This document shows positions 48,601 to 60,200 of a DNA stretch of 64,000 nucleotides, piece by piece. Position 1 is the stretch's first letter, and every line of letters starts with the position of its first letter. This stretch comes from Kryptolebias marmoratus (Eukaryota > Chordata > Actinopteri > Cyprinodontiformes > Rivulidae). A model generated the notes under the pieces. That model searched no databases. It worked only from the letters and a program-made list of their open reading frames with translations, and was not told the origin of the DNA. The translations under genes were made by a program, and so were the position numbers. The stretch lies in assembly GCF_001649575.2 (NCBI RefSeq), contig NC_051450.1:15990140-16054139 (forward strand). Direction: 5' to 3'.

Positions 48601-51600
48601 GTAACATGAGCCCTGAAGACCATTCCAATACATGTCCGCACTGTCAGAAAAGGCCACAAGGGGGCGCCCTTGAGTCTGACCCAGAGCATCCAGTAAGCGT
48701 TTAACAATGTGGGATTCATTTCCTCGCTGATAAGCAGCAGATATCAGTACCTACACCTCCCAGACATCATCAGCATACCAGCAGCAAACCACTGGAGCTT
48801 TTCTCCTCTTCTAGACAACTTAGAAGTAAATAGTTTGGAAAATAAACAGCAGCGTTCCCGTGTTTCAACATTCTCCAGATAACAGCCTTATCAGCAGTTT
48901 TATGAGGGGGTCAGACAGGAGGATTAGAGCATTCCAGTAAATTAAGAAGACGGTATCAAAGAGGGAGGATTTACGCGGCAGCGCGGTACCTTTGGACGTT
49001 TCCAGCCATTCCTGCTTGACGCTGTAGCGAACCTGAGCTTTGGGCTGACTCTCGGGGAGGTGACACTCGATCACAGCCGTGTTGCCTTCGTCGACTTCAA
49101 TCTCCTGCTGGACGTCGGGCTCGAAGTCCCGGAGATCTGAAAGAAAGAAAGAAAAAAAAAAAAAAAACGAGGCAAGTCAGCGCTGTCACACAACTGCAAA
49201 ACAACCCACTATTCTTTCAGCAGCGCAATACAGCGAGTAAATCACGTCTAACTGCACATGTACACAGTCAGTCCTCAGTGTCAGAAGAAGAAAACCACAA
49301 TATTTTGAACAATAATAACTTTACTGTTTCCGTGCAAGGCCAGCTTCTCTCTGCTGTGTTGCAACCACATTGTTTCGCTAATGTTTTCTCTTTAGTCATT
49401 TCTTTCCCATTGCTTGTGTTAGCACAATCCAGTTCAAGTCACTGGAATTTTACACAAGCCTTCTTCTACTGGAGTCATCTCACGGCAAATCGGCTAAATA
49501 TGGTACCTTTAACATTTGAGGAGGTGTCAATAGTCCTGACAGACACGATACCAGGACTGGAACTGGTTCGGAGTCTGTGGGAAACGAGGGAGTGGGATTA
49601 CTGGGGCCATGTGCCACAAACTGTGTTCTGCAGACACAAAGTCTCCACGGCCTAGATGCTCATCTGACCCCTGACCTCCTTAAACCCCTGCCTGAGCGGC
49701 CCAGAGGCCTGGCGAAGGGGTCAAAGGGGAGAGCCGTCCGCCCGGTAGGGTTTCAGAGAAAGAGCTCCAGTTCGGGCCCCGAGAGGAAGCGGCTAAAAAA
49801 CTCGGAATAAAAACCGAGCCCGTAAAATTCTCGGCAGGAGAAGCAATGCCATTTTAGAGAAGCTGGAGCAGAAAGGGAAACTAAAATGAGAGCGAGGGAA
49901 GGAAAAGGAGGCAGGGAGAAACACGAGAGGGAAGGGGAGGGAAAGCAGGAGAAACTTGTCATGATGGAGTTCGACAGTAAAATGAAAGATAAATAAAACT
50001 TCTCCAGGAACGTAATTAAACGTCTACCAGCCTTTGTTGATTTATTCTTAACAAACACAGGCTCTCCATTCTTTCCAGAGGTGCTATAGCTGGCGTGTTT
50101 TTCTTGGATCAGCCACACTCTTCATTTAAAAGTGAAGAAAAAAAAAAAAAAACAAGCTGCTGGTGCTCGCAGTCAGCTGATCAGACTTTGTATACAGCTT
50201 TAATTTAATATGCAAAGTTCAATCAAGGCCTTGGGATCGACTGATAAACGCATCAAAGTGATTTACGTCTGCACAAACACATCCACTGATTAATTCACCA
50301 TGGCTGCTGGATCTGCCTGTATCTGGAGGAGCTTTAATGGGAGAAATGGGGGAGATCAGGGTCCACACACACACACAGAGAAACACAACAGGACTCCATC
50401 TCAGACTCTGTCAGCTCCGAATCTGAAAGATGAGAATCCAAGCCGGGGCATGTTGAGTTTTAGTGGTGCGTGTGTGAGTGTGTCTAAGTGTGTGTGTGTG
50501 GCGCTCCATTTGCTAAATCAATCAGGCGCTGTTTTTACAGACACCCATCTCCCCCCCAGATACCTACCCATCCTACCATCTTCCTGCCTGTGTCTTTTTA
50601 CATTTGCACATTGTAAACCCCCCAACACACACACACATATATACCCGCATCTTTCAGAGGAACAAGCCCTCATGGGTGCCTCTCAGGTGTGTGTGTGAGA
50701 GAGAGCATCCTGCATGTACAGAGGATTGATTGTATGCATAAAGTGAAGCAGACCTCCCACACCAGGGCTCCTTGGCAGGGCCCACGAAAATATTTCAAGA
50801 GAGACAGTGTATTCATCATCTTTATGCGCCACAGCAGGAGGCCCCCTGCTTGTGTGCGCCTCTGAATTATAACATGTTTGTGCAACGTGTTGTGTGTCGT
50901 GCACAGATGTATGGCAGGGCGATTGTCAGCGCAACAATTCAAGTGAGGAGCAGTTTTAACTTGTGCCAAAATAATAATAAAAAAAGGCAGATTCTTCAGA
51001 GTCGAATGCTGTGGAGGGTCTGGAATCAACCTACACCGATCACGAAAAACATGTGCGTACAGCTGAGACAAAGGCAAGCACGTACACACTCCCCGTGGAG
51101 CAATTCCTTAGGCAATTTGAGGGTGGCTGAAAAGGAACCATTATTAAATTAGAAGACGTGGGGCGAAGAGTCAGGCTCCACACGTGGAGTTCAGATCTTG
51201 AAGGTTGTGAAGATTTACCATCTTACCTGCTGTAGATAGCTCCTTTGAACGACCTCAGCTTGGAGAACTAGAGTTTAATTCTGATGAGCTACGACCAGCA
51301 TTTAAAAACAAACACGTAAACACACCTGCAGGAAGTGCTACAACAAGCAATCCACTTTGGTCTTGGCCTCATTTCGATCATCAGCGCTTGAATCCAGACA
51401 GAATTAAACGCCATTTCTCCAAACTAAGATCTTTCAAAGAGTTATCTGCAACAAGTAAGATATCAACTGTCTGTAACCTTTCCACAGAACCCCACTTCAA
51501 TAGATCTGAACTATAACTTTAATGTCCAGGCGTGATTCATCCACCTTTGGAGCCATCAGTAACTTTTTTCGAACACCTTTCTACATATTTTGTTGGAAAA

Positions 51601-54235
51601 GAAAGACATGAGGTGAAGATGACAGAAAAGGTGAGCCTTTAAAAGCAGGATGGAATGGAGAGAAGGAGAGTGAGAGTGAATAAAGTGCACAGAAAGAGGA
51701 GTGAGAGAACATGACATTGTTGTGTCAGGATCCTGTCTCGACTGGCCTAAAACACCTCCAGCCTCTCCAGTTAGGGCAAACATCAATACATGTAAAACAA
51801 TACATTTACCAGCAGCCATTTACACCCATATCCTCCGTCCACCTCCCCCTCCCCACCCCGCACACAACCCTTATCTCCCTTTAGCCAATAATGGGGTCAT
51901 AATTTCTGGCCAGCCCTGCTGTCAGGCCCTTCAGAGAGGAATGTGGCGTTGTGAGGAGCAAAGGAGCCAATGGAGGCAGGGGGCCCCTGCGCTGAGCGCT
52001 GGTCCCCCTCTATCCCTACTCAGGCTGGCCCCCGGCCCCAGGGTCCCCTCCATTCCTAGAGCTCGAGTTTCACAGCTTCAGACCCCCTCTCCATCCCATG
52101 ACGCATATCAAATGTAACGCCACCCACTCGGAGCAGCAGAGCACTAAAAACTTCAGCATCAGCAGTCATTTCTGTTAACTATTAGATCAATGTAAGTCAG
52201 CATAAGAGCAGCTGTTTTGTCTACACAGAATGAGTTATGTCACTTACCAGTGATGTGTTACAGATTTCCACTGAAGCTGGTTTGTGTACTTTGTGAGGAT
52301 TAGTTTCAGACTAACCACAACCAGTGGAAAAGTACAGGGTTTACAATGTTGTATTGGTAAAGATTTGAAGCAAACAAATACCACCTCCTCACTGTTTTGG
52401 TTGTAGCTGAAGAAAATTAAGTCAAAGGCACTCTTGAGATACGCCGACAGACCAAACTCAAAGGGGGCTGAAAGAGGCCCTTGTGTTTGTGTTTATCTGG
52501 CACGGCTTGGAGTGGGCGCGTACTCACTGGCAGCGGTGACGTTCGCGGGAACGCTTGCCAGAGCTCCAGCGTCGGTGCTGGCCACACACTGGTATCTGCC
52601 CAGAGTCAGGTTGGACAGAGCGGGAACGAACAGGCTGCCGGGACCCACCACCACACCGTAGTAGCCGTCCATCAACTGCTCGCCGTTGAGGCGCCAGCTG
52701 ACTTGGGCCGAGGCGGGCCGGGCGCTGCAGCGCAGCGAGACGCTGCCTCCGAACTTCTGCACCACGGACACGGGCTCCTCGGTGAAGACTGGCACCTCAT
52801 CTGAAGAGAAGACCAGAGTCAGTTTTAACCACTTCATAAGGACATTTCCTGTTATATACGACACTAGATACCACCTCCACAAACATATTGATTATAGTAT
52901 CTGTGACATCCAAAATGATACACAGATGATCATAACACAAGGGTCTTTTTTCCACAGATAAATAAAAAACAGGCACAATGCATTTGTTTTAATTCATCAC
53001 TTTGCCCCACATGTTATTTCTCCACCTATTTGTGTTTGTGTTGATATTTTTGTAGGTATTGCAGCAATAATATGTCCCGTTTTAAAAATTACTACCTTTA
53101 CAAAAAGTGTATACACGTTTTATTAATAGTATTGTCACTTTTATTAGGTTGGAAACCTATTATAAGACATTCAAGTATTTGGCAAGATCAAGTGCTATAC
53201 TTTCGGTTTACTGTGGCAAAACTAATATTTTTATTTGTCGTTTAATTTAGTTCCTCCTGTTTGAACAAATACGAGATGCTGAAAATCTAGCTGATGAAAA
53301 GATGTAATTTCTGTAAAAAGTAAAACTGAGGAATACAAATAAATGTAAGATCTCCACCCAGCAAGAAACAGGGTTCCAGCCTTTTTTATGAGCCATGGCT
53401 GCTTGTTATTGGTTTCAGAAACAAAGAAAAACGTGAAAGCCTTACTTGGCAAATTAAGGCTCGCTCTCCATGAGTCACCTAAACATTTAAGATCGTTTAG
53501 CTGATCCAGGAACAACTAATCCAGCCTGTTTAATTCCTCAGTTACTCGAGGACTTGGTTAGCAAACGTGAAATTAGTTCCTGCAAGAAACTACAGCTCTG
53601 ATTGAAGAAATACTGAAATAGCAGCTAATTTAAAACCTCGGCAGAGCGTCTATTAAAGCCTTTAATTGTTCATGAAATTATACTCAAATGCTTTTTTTTA
53701 ATAATACAATTATTAGAGCGATTCAGTTGATTAATAGGTAAATCTTTTCAGTTGTCCGTACAACGCTTCTTTTCATTTTCAGTCCACCCGTGGTGGCTAC
53801 TACAGCTTATCCAAATTGCTCACTTATTCATATGCATTTCAAACAAACTGCTGTGTCTGCTGCCAGACATGTAAAACACTTCACCGCCTGTGTCCGAGCC
53901 AGGATACTTTTTTTTTTTTCCCTGGCAGGAGTTATCGCGCACCAAGTGTTCAGGAAGGTGAAGACGACATGCAAAGTGAGGTCAGACTGCACTATGGTGA
54001 AGTGATAGAAAGCATGCATTGTTTACATCTGCTCAGAAATAAAAACTTAATAATAAAAACAGACTATATGTGGTTGAGCGCAAAGATAAATACATTTAAG
54101 AGTTGTGTGATCTCGTCGCTCACCAGTGGCTGAAGCGCCGCTCTGCAGGCAGCACAGCAGTACTGCGCCCAGAGCGCACAACACTGGAGCCCTTCTCTTT
54201 CTCATCCACGGAGTCCAGTTTTGCTTTCCAGACAT
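42616..54235 (-). CDS. boc: BOC, Hedgehog co-receptor of the Ig/fibronectin superfamily
   Basis: Single-pass cell-surface protein of the CDON/BOC family that binds Hedgehog ligands with Patched and supports muscle differentiation and axon guidance. Seventeen coding exons: 54235-54124, 52800-52528, 49136-48990, 48451-48308, 47835-47542, 46944-46672, 46585-46317, 46222-46057, 45784-45725, 45470-45261, 44943-44768, 44688-44466, 44387-44202, 44104-43893, 43809-43721, 43078-42951, 42776-42616. Total 3123 nt, 1040 aa. Order: signal peptide (about 1-37), four Ig domains (38-128, 129-225, 226-323, 324-414), linker, three FN-III domains (about 455-559, 583-685, 690-782), transmembrane helix about 815-837, and a cytoplasmic tail of about 200 residues. 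Matches to human BOC include CHLPESQPKAQVRYSVKQEW and RPTDSDNDSDYKKD. Four Ig rather than five separates it from CDON. The last two exons are the least certain part. Confidence 0.94.
43256..43607. mobile_element. Long-TIR MITE, copy B (boc intron)
   Basis: Left end GGGATAGTTCCGATGTTTTGAAGTGAGTTCTGTGG. The right part has ATAACAGGTAAGATG, then CCTTTTCACAGAACTCCACT. Same family as 8753-8947, with a longer core that includes GCAGCAGCAGCTAGCTGTAG. A partial core match recurs near 55520-55550. Confidence 0.7.
47255..47283. repeat. (CA)n microsatellite
   Basis: A run of about 12-13 CA dinucleotides with minor interruptions in boc intron 5, between the Ig3 and Ig4 exons. Confidence 0.85.
48111..48290. 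mobile_element. Long-TIR MITE, copy C (boc intron)
   Basis: Left end AATTCAGATCTTTTGAAGTTG. Right side CTACAACAGGTAAAATATTAATTGTTCATAACCTTTTCAG. Same family as copies A, B and D. The short core suggests a deletion derivative. Confidence 0.7.
49137..52527. other. boc intron 2 (between the Ig1 and Ig2 exons)
   Basis: An intron of 3.4 kb. It contains MITE copy D and a non-repetitive GC-rich block at about 51885-52105 that may be regulatory. CA/GT-rich patches lie near 50360-50700. No second gene was found, although several open frames of 120-140 codons occur by chance. Confidence 0.5.
51187..51517. mobile_element. Long-TIR MITE, copy D (boc intron)
   Basis: Left end GAGTTCAGATCTTGAAGG, followed by ATCTTACCTGCTGTAGATAGC. 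The right side is TATCTGCAACAAGTAAGATATC, then CCACAGAACCCCACTTCAATAGATCTGAACTAT. It is the best-preserved long copy in the window. Confidence 0.75.
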
Positions 54236-54252
54236 TTTCCATACACTACCCC
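54236..54252 (-). other. boc: boc 5' UTR next to the start codon, with overlapping upstream ATG
   Basis: On the minus strand an acceptor (TTTTTTTTTCAG|GGGG, first exon base 54252) precedes the ATG at 54235. An out-of-frame ATG at 54242 lies seven bases upstream. It reads 39 codons through the signal-peptide exon and stops at the first base of the next exon (52800). This implies an upstream non-coding exon, which I could not place. Confidence 0.6.
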
Positions 54253-54253
54253 C

Positions 54254-57200
54254 TGAAAAAAAAACACAACAGAAAACAGTTAGAGGGTCATTTACATTCT
54301 GTGCACTGAAAACAAACAGCATAAACGAGGCTGTTCGTTAAGTCGGGGCTAAAACCACATCAAACTCATCTGGGGAGCATACAGCGACCACCTAAATAAC
54401 TTTGGATTTATACATGCATCCCTCCGTCTGCTTAAATCAAGCTTGTATACATACGGACACAAACAGGCGGCCATTAACACAACCCAGGTGAGGCGGCGCA
54501 CTCTGCAGCACCCTCAGCAGCCAAGCTCCAGACACAAATAAATCCTTTCTTTTCTCGCAGCCCCCATCCCGCCGCTGACCCCCCGTCCCCTCCAGCCCAC
54601 GCTCATCAAAGGGGCGCCCTCATTCTGCGGGCCGTAACCCGAGCCCTCCACCTTCCCGCTCAGGTGTAACCAATACAGGTAGAGGGGCTAAGAGGAGCAA
54701 GGAGGGGGGGGGGGGACACAGACTGCATTCATGAGTCGGGACAAAGAGCAACTAACGAGAGGCAGGATTGAGGAGGGGGGTGTATCACAGCAGTGAGTGG
54801 AAGTGTGTCTAAGATAGCTCTGAACAGAGTGTTTTGGGAGGAAAATGAAGGATGGTAATAGTCGGCGTTTGCAGCTTAATGCAGGGAGAAGAGCTTTTCT
54901 CTCCCCCTGTCGCTCGCTGCCAAGTTTCCCGAATTCTTTCCTGTCAGGTTAAACTAACAACTTCCCGTCAGGATGAGGAGGGTGGTCCTGAAAAACTCTC
55001 TCTTTTCTTCCCCCCCCCCCTTCTTTTCTCTCACACACATACAGTACACGGCGCTGAACACGCTCGGCTGTCCTGTAAAAAGCAGAAGCAAAACAGAGCT
55101 TCCACATATGTAGCTGTCCTGATCCTATTAGGGCAGCAGGGATGATTAATGGAGCTCGGTTAGATCCATGAGGGGGGGCGGGGGGGGCGTAGAGGACAAA
55201 AAGTTAGTGGAAACTCTTACAGCACACCTTAATCATCTAATGGCAGCAGTAAAAATGTTTAGCTGCCTGGCACATTTATTGAAAATGAGCAGAGGAGGAC
55301 GCTAATGGAAACCAAAACAACTGCTAAACTGGACCACACATAGTTGGTGCGCATTTTAAATGATGAATTCTGACATTAATGAGAACAAAGCAACACTCAC
55401 AAGAAAACAACATAGCGTGCCGCTGATTAGAGACTTTATGAATCAGCATAAGTTTAATAAGTTCCATCCATTCCGTGGTTATTTACATAAAACTGTGGTT
55501 ATCTGTAAGTGCAAATAGAGGCGGCAGCAGCTAGCTATAGTACTTCTGGCAGGAATGTCATTATTTCTGCTGGATAACCATGTAATGCAAAACTGATGAC
55601 GCTGTAAAGATTTATAAAATAGCGTTCAGCTGTAGAATACCCCAACGTCCTCGCCATAAATGTTGTTTTGAATGTGTTTAAATAGAGTTTATTAAAAAAA
55701 AAAAAGCCAGTTTATCTAAGAATTACCAGCTCCTAAACAAATAATTAGCCTGAAGTCAAGCACTTTATGATTTTCTAGCCTCTCAAATATAAATATGTCT
55801 TACTTTCAGCCTGTTGGTGAAGTCGTACAGATTTGTACAGTTTGATTTACTTGCCTGTCCACACCGAGTGGCCCGCCAGTAGCAGGCCGACTCTGCAAAC
55901 AAACAGCAAACTAATGTGGATCCAGGAGGCCTGTGGCTTCTGTGGCTGGCTGCAGTATGGACACAACTCGGGACAGCTGCCCCATACATGCGCACAGAGC
56001 ACCTGCTCCAACTGTGAGAGTCGCTGACCGTAAACCACACCAAACCAGCCAGCCAAGTGGACACACACTGGGACGTGCCACCCGGCCGTGCAACCTCTTT
56101 ACCTGTCCAGAATGGACAGCACAAAAAATGGAAGGACCAGAAGCGGATAGCGCTATGCAGTAACAGTGACATTAACAGGCCCCCCCTTCATACATCATCA
56201 GCTCCTTAAAAAAAACAGGTTTACTCCTTTAAGGCTGTGTCTGATTCATTAGTCAGCTGTGTTTGCTTAGTGGATACCCTGCCTCAAGATGAAAAGTTGG
56301 CCTGACATCTATGTCCAACTTTTTCCATCCATCCTTCCCAGAGAAGTCACAGGCGTAAAAAGGCAGAAGAGCCTCCTACGCATTGGGGAGACTGATAAAA
56401 AACAGAGCACACTCCCAGACAGCTTCTCTAAATTAAGAGCCCGGGGTATGTGTGTGTCTGGATTTGTCTATGACTGTGTTGTTGTAACCTTAAAAAAAAT
56501 ACACTGCTGCAAGAAACCAAAAATTTATGTGACTCCCAAGTTTTGGCATCTATTTGTCCATAATCTGACAGATTTATATTTAGTGCACTTAGTTTCCATT
56601 ACTGTTGTTGGCAGCTTATTGAGACATGTTATATTTTTTTTTAAATTACTTAATTAGAAAATATCCAGGTGAGGAGATGTGAAGACTTTTGGTAAGCCAG
56701 CTTTGGTCCAGTAATGGCTGCCAGACTTGGTTGGGTTTTTAGATGTGTGTATTTGGGCCAGTTTGGGCTCACAACTCACACGTTTATCTACATTTAGACC
56801 GACCACAAATCACGAGCAGCCTCTTTTTGCAAAATAAAGACCAAGTTTGGTTTTTCCACCTGACTAGGAAATCTTTTACATCATATTTGGGTTATTGTCT
56901 CCAGCTTGCAGGATTTGTAGGAGTCAAATCATTTAGAGAATTAGACAGGCTTGTGCCTGATTATAATAAGGGTCCTTTAAGGGATTGCTCCGAAGGCTGG
57001 GTCATTAAACTGGTCATCATCGGGGGAACAGAGCGTGCTGGTGGTGTGCAGGCATGCATCGCCAGTGAAGGTATGCGAGTTCCCTATCTGATGTTTTGCG
57101 AGAGAGTCACTTGACAGAAGTTCATTGTGAGCGTGCTAAGTGAAGACACCGAGGCCCCTGTTCTCTCGGGCCACTGCCGGTCCCATTGTCCCCCTGCCTC

Positions 57201-60200
57201 CGTGGATAAATTCATTTTGACAACCCTGCTAATTGGATAAAACCAGACTGGAGCCTCCTCCCTGAGCTCTCACATTCCATCTGCTTTCTGGCATGGAGAA
57301 GACACACAAGGGAGAGGAGGTGGTGAAGGGGTAGTAGGCTAGTAACTCCTTCCGAGGAGCTGAGCTGTTGAATATTTATCACCTCCCTAAATTTCCTTCT
57401 CTCCCCCCCCCCTCTCGCCTCTAGTTTTACGTCTTTTTACACCCCTCCTTTTTCACTCTGGAGGTTCTCCAAACACCACAAAGCCCCCCCTTTAGATAAA
57501 CACATGCGGTGTCAAGTGTGAGGAGTGCCGGGGGTTCAACTGCCCTGCTCGGGCCCTAAGCCCACAATGCCGTGCTGCATAGCTGCCATGCGGGAGGCCG
57601 GTTGCCCCTGGCGACGCTAACAGGCAGAACGCACCTTAATAGAGTGGAGAGTCATTGTAAAGCAGTGAGCCGGTGGACGGACAAAGACCCCGCAGACCCC
57701 TGGAGAAAAGGGAGACGCTGCTCTGAAGGGCCCGGGGAAGAGATGATGGGCCCTGCTCAATGACCAAAGAGCTCGAGAGTGGAGAGTTTGTGAAGAAGAG
57801 GGAGGGGGTCAGTGCCTTTATCGATTGATGTGAGGATGGGTAAAGAGGGTTTATGGGGGCGGTGACTGCGAGCGCTGAACGGCAACTCAAATTAATATAG
57901 AGGACATCAACTGGCAGGCGAGCGGGAGGAGAGAGCAGGGCCGCGGTCAATGAGAGGGAGTGTTTGTGAGAGCGTCCCTGAATGTCCCAACATATTTTCC
58001 CCTCATTCTGTCAATCTGCTTGCTGGCCTCAGGGCCTCTCCTGGGGCCTGTGCCGAGTGGAGCACGGCGAAGAGAGTGCTGAGGTTGTTTAACAAACCAA
58101 AACGACACCCGGTTTACTATCACAACATCAAACAAGAAGCCCTTTTTTCCTCCCTGAGGCTAAACTTTTCATATAGTTAGTCAAGCACTGTAGCAAAGAA
58201 CAAATGTAGTAAAGAACTGACTTGTTAAATTAATATTACTGAACTGAGCACAAGTTCCATACTAGTATGGAAAAAACATGACTCTGGAGTTAAAAACTAT
58301 TAAGCCCGTCTATTTAACTTTTTTTTCAGTGCTGAATGTTGATTTACACAGAAAAATTTGGCTCATGTCGGAATATTTTAAACCCCAAAAAAATCCAAAA
58401 AATGTCTCAGATCAAATATCCAGCATTAGTCGTGTTGTAAGGCTTTTCGTTTTTAAAGAAATCTGTGCGGACAACATGCTGTGCGAAACCCAAAACACTT
58501 GTTACTCAGGTAACCTGCCAGAAGCCGAGGGTTGTGGAAAGGTGAAATCTTATCTGAGCCTTTACCTTTTTTTATAAAAAAGAAAAAGGTTTGTTTCAGT
58601 CTAGGACTAATAAAACGGTCAGCAAAGGCCAAATAAAACAAAACAAATATTAAAAGAAATTGCTTGGTGGTTTTGAAACTCCCCCCTACTTTTTAAATCC
58701 ACCCACCAGCCCTTCAGTCTCATGTGGATCAAAACCCCAGCAAAAGTGGTTCACTGAACAGTTCAAGAAACTTTCTTTACCTGTTTTATAATAGTAGCAT
58801 AACAAAACATAGCTAAGCTGTGTTTTTTGGCTTATTGATATATTTTAATAAACTGTATGTGAACAAAATGAACAGAGAGCAAAAAGCTTAATTCCTAGTT
58901 TGGTTTCTGCATATATTTCTGTCACAGTCTGCTGTGTCTCAGGGTCAAACCTATTAAAAAAAACAAGATTGGCTGTGGCTGTCTTTACTACAAAAGGTCC
59001 GCCAACAAAACAAACTGAGATGGATGCGCTCCATAATTTCCTTTTCCAGTCAACAACAGTAAGAGCTCGGTGCAGAACAAATACGAAACGATTCCCAGCT
59101 ATCATCTTGCTCCCCAGGAGAACGCTCCCTCAAAAAGAGAGCGAGAGAGAGGAGGGGGGGGGGGAGACTTACGGAGTCTTATTTGGCATGAAAATCCTGC
59201 TCAACAGGTGGAGAGGGGACCGGTCCAAATCCTCCGCTCAAAACATCCCTCGTTCTCATGCCATAAAATTACACATCAAAAGAGTCTAAGCATCCCTAAC
59301 GAGGCTGAGAATTTACCCCCTCCTCCTTCATAATGCTCACACACACACATATGCCCAATTCTTCACAAAGTATTAACAAGCAATATGCCCATCCAAGCCC
59401 TCATTTATCCCCAATCCAAAAAAGAAAAAAGAAAAAAAAAAAAAAAAAACAACACAGCACTAACGAGCTACAGAGTGTCTTGAGGATTAACGAGAGGGAT
59501 CTGGACAGGCCTGCGATGTAATGGAAGGCGGCTTTCTAATCAATTAGGCGCCGTGGCATTTACATAATTTAGATAACGAAGCCGAATTAACCGCGGAGAG
59601 CTAATTATGGTGCCGTGGTGAGCACATCCACCCACATTCCTCTGCCCGGTGTGGGATGCCAACGTGCCCAGCGGGGCCATGGGAACAGGATGGGATCATC
59701 ACGGCCACCGGGCAAGCGAGGTGGAGCCGGGAGCCGGGGAGGGGGAGAGGGTGGAAGTAAGGTAAGACGACAATAGAAAGATGGAGAGACGAGAAAAACG
59801 GAGGGCTGTTCGGACGGAACAAACAAACCAAAAAAAGCGAGAACAAAAACAAAACAATTGACAGATTTTCAAATATTCAAAGACTCCGTAAAATGTACAA
59901 TTTCGAAGAATTAATGCAACTTTCCTTTTGCTTGAAACATTTATCCTTATTACAGGGTTGTGACGTCGTCTTATTACTGCATGTATTTGAGGCCATTTTA
60001 AGGGTTTCCGATACATTTTGAACGCCACAGAAACAAGTCAAACTTAAAAGTTTTGGAGGTTTTTTCCGACCTACTTGGTCTTTTTGGTTCTGTGACATCA
60101 GGCTACAAACTTTCTAATGAAGACAATTGCACACAGAGGAAAGAATGTGGGTTTTTTTGTTGTTTTTTTTTTAATTCTGCCACCTTTGAATGAAAATATA

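Noticed and set aside
49278..49655. 125-codon open frame in boc intron 2
   Set aside because: No recognisable domain, no splice support and placement in an intron of a well-defined gene.
55783..56172. Open frames upstream of boc, several on both strands
   Set aside because: They are short and overlap each other with no family resemblance. A low-complexity composition explains them.
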